Shown one piece after another: positions 12,882 through 14,248 of a stretch of 14,248 nt of DNA. The notes beneath the pieces are model-generated. The model saw nothing but the letters and a program-made list of their open reading frames with translations, was not told where the DNA came from and made no database searches. How positions within the stretch are numbered: position 1 is the stretch's first letter; every line of letters begins with the position of its first letter. Both the position numbers and the translations under genes were made by a program. This DNA is from an uncultured Collinsella sp. (lineage in GTDB: Bacteria > Actinomycetota > Coriobacteriia > Coriobacteriales > Coriobacteriaceae): assembly GCA_902493835.1 (NCBI GenBank), contig CABURG010000034.1, forward strand, positions 1 to 14,248, in the 5' to 3' direction.

Positions 12882-14248
12882 TACGACCCACCGCCCAGAG
12901 CGCCAACCAGCGTGGCGACATCGACGGTGAGCGGGATGGAGCCGCCGCCGGGCAGAGGAATCTCCGCAAGTGTGAACACCGTACCGCTAATGGTGCGTTC
13001 GACTTGATATTCCAACGCCTCGCAAAGCGCCTTGGGATCGGTCACGCCCAACGGAATACTTCGCAGTTTGTCTTGCGCTTGAGAGAGACCCGCAATGTCA
13101 GACCCCGGACTCTTAATGATATTGGCGGAATCGGTCAGCACCGGCTTTCGCAGGCGCAAGTCGCACGGTTCCAAACCCAGCGCCGCCACGGACGCCGAAA
13201 CGGTATCGCCGAGCCACGATGCGATGGAGTCCAACGCGCCGCTGCCCCCTCCTAGGCCTTTAATCATCTCGTCCATAAGTTCGTCGGCTGAGCCTTGGAT
13301 ATCACCGTATCCCACGAGTAGCCGTCCCCAAACATCCATGACGCCGTCGAGCACGCCGGCAACGCCGCCCGAGCGTTCCTTCAATGTCGAGAAAAATCGC
13401 GAAAGCACGTTGTTTTGCGCCGTCGCCTCATCGGGCGCCAGCACCGCGGCAGAGATAGCACCGCGATCGCCAAGCCTGACTGCCGCGTTAAACGAGGAGT
13501 TAAGTTGATCGGGGCTGGTAATGTCACCCGAAACTGCAAAGGCGACCACGCCGTTGCGACCAGGTGGGGCGATACGCGGGCGCTCGCCGGAAAGCGCTTT
13601 AATGGCCTGGTCAAACGCATTGCCCGCACGGTCGGCCTCATCCTCGGTCTGACGCTCAAGTTCGAGTTCTTTGTTGCGGCATTCGACGTAGTCTTCCAGA
13701 GCCTCTTTGAACTTATCGAAGTGGTACTCGAAGCCCCTTTCGACAGAAGTCGTTGCAATCGCAACGTACCCTAAAGACGACACACCGAAATGGCATTCGC
13801 TACACGTTTCGTGACCGTCAAAATCTGCGACGGATGCCAGCCCACCCGGCTTTCCTTTTTTGTAATTTGGACAGTCAGTCCCATAATGCAAATAGGTAAC
13901 TTTATCTACTTCACTCGTGGGCCAACGTGCATCGGTATAGAGTTCAGTCGTCCGCGCCTCATCTGGATTTCGCGGAAGGAAAGGGATGCGGGCGGAAACT
14001 TTGCCGTCCTTTTCAGTTATATATGCCCGCTCGACTTCTTCGCTCGCATACGCGAAGAACACCTTTCGTGCAGCAGAATCTGCCTGTTTTTCCGGACCTT
14101 CGCCAAGCGGCTTCTCATTTGCCAGGCGCTGGCGATAGTAGGCCTTCGCGCGATCGAGCGCCACTTGCGGCTCCCACGTAACGCTCGAAGCGTAATGTGG
14201 ATTTTGAGCACCAGAGAGATCCGCTAGGCTTTTCGCACGCTCCCACAT
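12881..14248 (-). CDS. Large Tad-locus envelope protein, N-terminal end at the window edge
   Basis: At least 455 residues; the frame is open to the window edge, so the visible ATG at 14248 may be internal and the true N terminus missing. I do not recognise the family. Residues about 117-160 hold a His/Cys cluster, YLHYGTDCPNYKKG then HETCSECHFG (His121, Cys126, Cys149, Cys152, His153). It resembles the compact YHxxxCxxL...CxxC metal-site module at the end of many exported Gram-positive proteins. Residues 165-215 are charged and helical (possible coiled coil). The C terminus is Gly/Ala-rich with an amphipathic SGTVFTLAEIPLPGGGSIPL. The gene overlaps the TadE-like start by one base and probably encodes an exported, pilus-associated protein. 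No membrane helix is visible in this part. Confidence 0.75.
   Translation of the reverse strand: MWERAKSLADLSGAQNPHYASSVTWEPQVALDRAKAYYRQRLANEKPLGEGPEKQADSAARKVFFAYASEEVERAYITEKDGKVSARIPFLPRNPDEARTTELYTDARWPTSEVDKVTYLHYGTDCPNYKKGKPGGLASVADFDGHETCSECHFGVSSLGYVAIATTSVERGFEYHFDKFKEALEDYVECRNKELELERQTEDEADRAGNAFDQAIKALSGERPRIAPPGRNGVVAFAVSGDITSPDQLNSSFNAAVRLGDRGAISAAVLAPDEATAQNNVLSRFFSTLKERSGGVAGVLDGVMDVWGRLLVGYGDIQGSADELMDEMIKGLGGGSGALDSIASWLGDTVSASVAALGLEPCDLRLRKPVLTDSANIIKSPGSDIAGLSQAQDKLRSIPLGVTDPKALCEALEYQVERTISGTVFTLAEIPLPGGGSIPLTVDVATLVGALGGGS

Noticed and set aside
13785..13805. CxxCH in the large Tad-locus protein as a cytochrome c haem site
   Set aside because: A nearby His and Cys 23-28 residues upstream make a metal site more likely, and no cytochrome maturation or electron-transfer context is seen.

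Overview
The window looks like a chromosomal segment of a GC-rich Gram-positive bacterium. I infer Coriobacteriia, most likely a Collinsella-type gut actinobacterium. The basis is GC-rich coding with strong GGAGG ribosome sites, housekeeping proteins of actinobacterial/Firmicute flavour, and a TadE pilin-type gene next to a DUF192 gene. This is inference from content; no search was run. Nearly every gene is on the minus strand; one small membrane-protein gene is on the plus strand.

Layout from left to right. Positions 1-430 hold tRNA-Arg(ACG) with a strange downstream tail: the tRNA 3' end and terminator are duplicated around an 85-bp repeat core. Positions 492-869 encode an unrecognised 125-residue protein. 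serS (seryl-tRNA synthetase) follows, then a divergent intergenic region with palindromes and a 57-residue single-span membrane protein on the plus strand. Next is a minus-strand set of SPFH/band-7 protein, rlmH (23S rRNA methyltransferase) and proC. tRNA-Leu(CAG) at 5201-5287 carries the same kind of duplicated tail and the same 85-bp core as tRNA-Arg. Then come rsmA and tatD (overlapping), a terminator, metG, rsmI and a GH5-like protein that seems to have lost its catalytic acid/base residue. These are mostly translation and rRNA-modification functions read as two tightly packed transcription units.

Positions 10822-11240 have no gene. They hold a promoter with an operator-like inverted repeat, a short 5'-leader hairpin, three tandem 62-bp palindromic repeats, and the terminator of tRNA-Phe(GAA). 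Beyond the tRNA-Phe promoter sits a toxin-antitoxin-like pair (toxin first, ribbon-helix-helix antitoxin second, 4-base overlap) with a perfect inverted repeat in its promoter region. The right end is the distal part of a Tad-pilus-type operon: a large incomplete envelope-type protein with a His/Cys metal-site motif, a TadE-like protein and a DUF192 protein, all translationally coupled.

The most unusual item is the tRNA tail architecture. At two unrelated tRNA genes, a 92%-identical 85-bp core separates duplicated tRNA 3' ends plus terminators with a period of about 190 bp. Each locus also carries an exact inverted copy of its own tRNA's T-loop motif just downstream of the tRNA. This resembles a dispersed element that targets or copies tRNA 3' ends.
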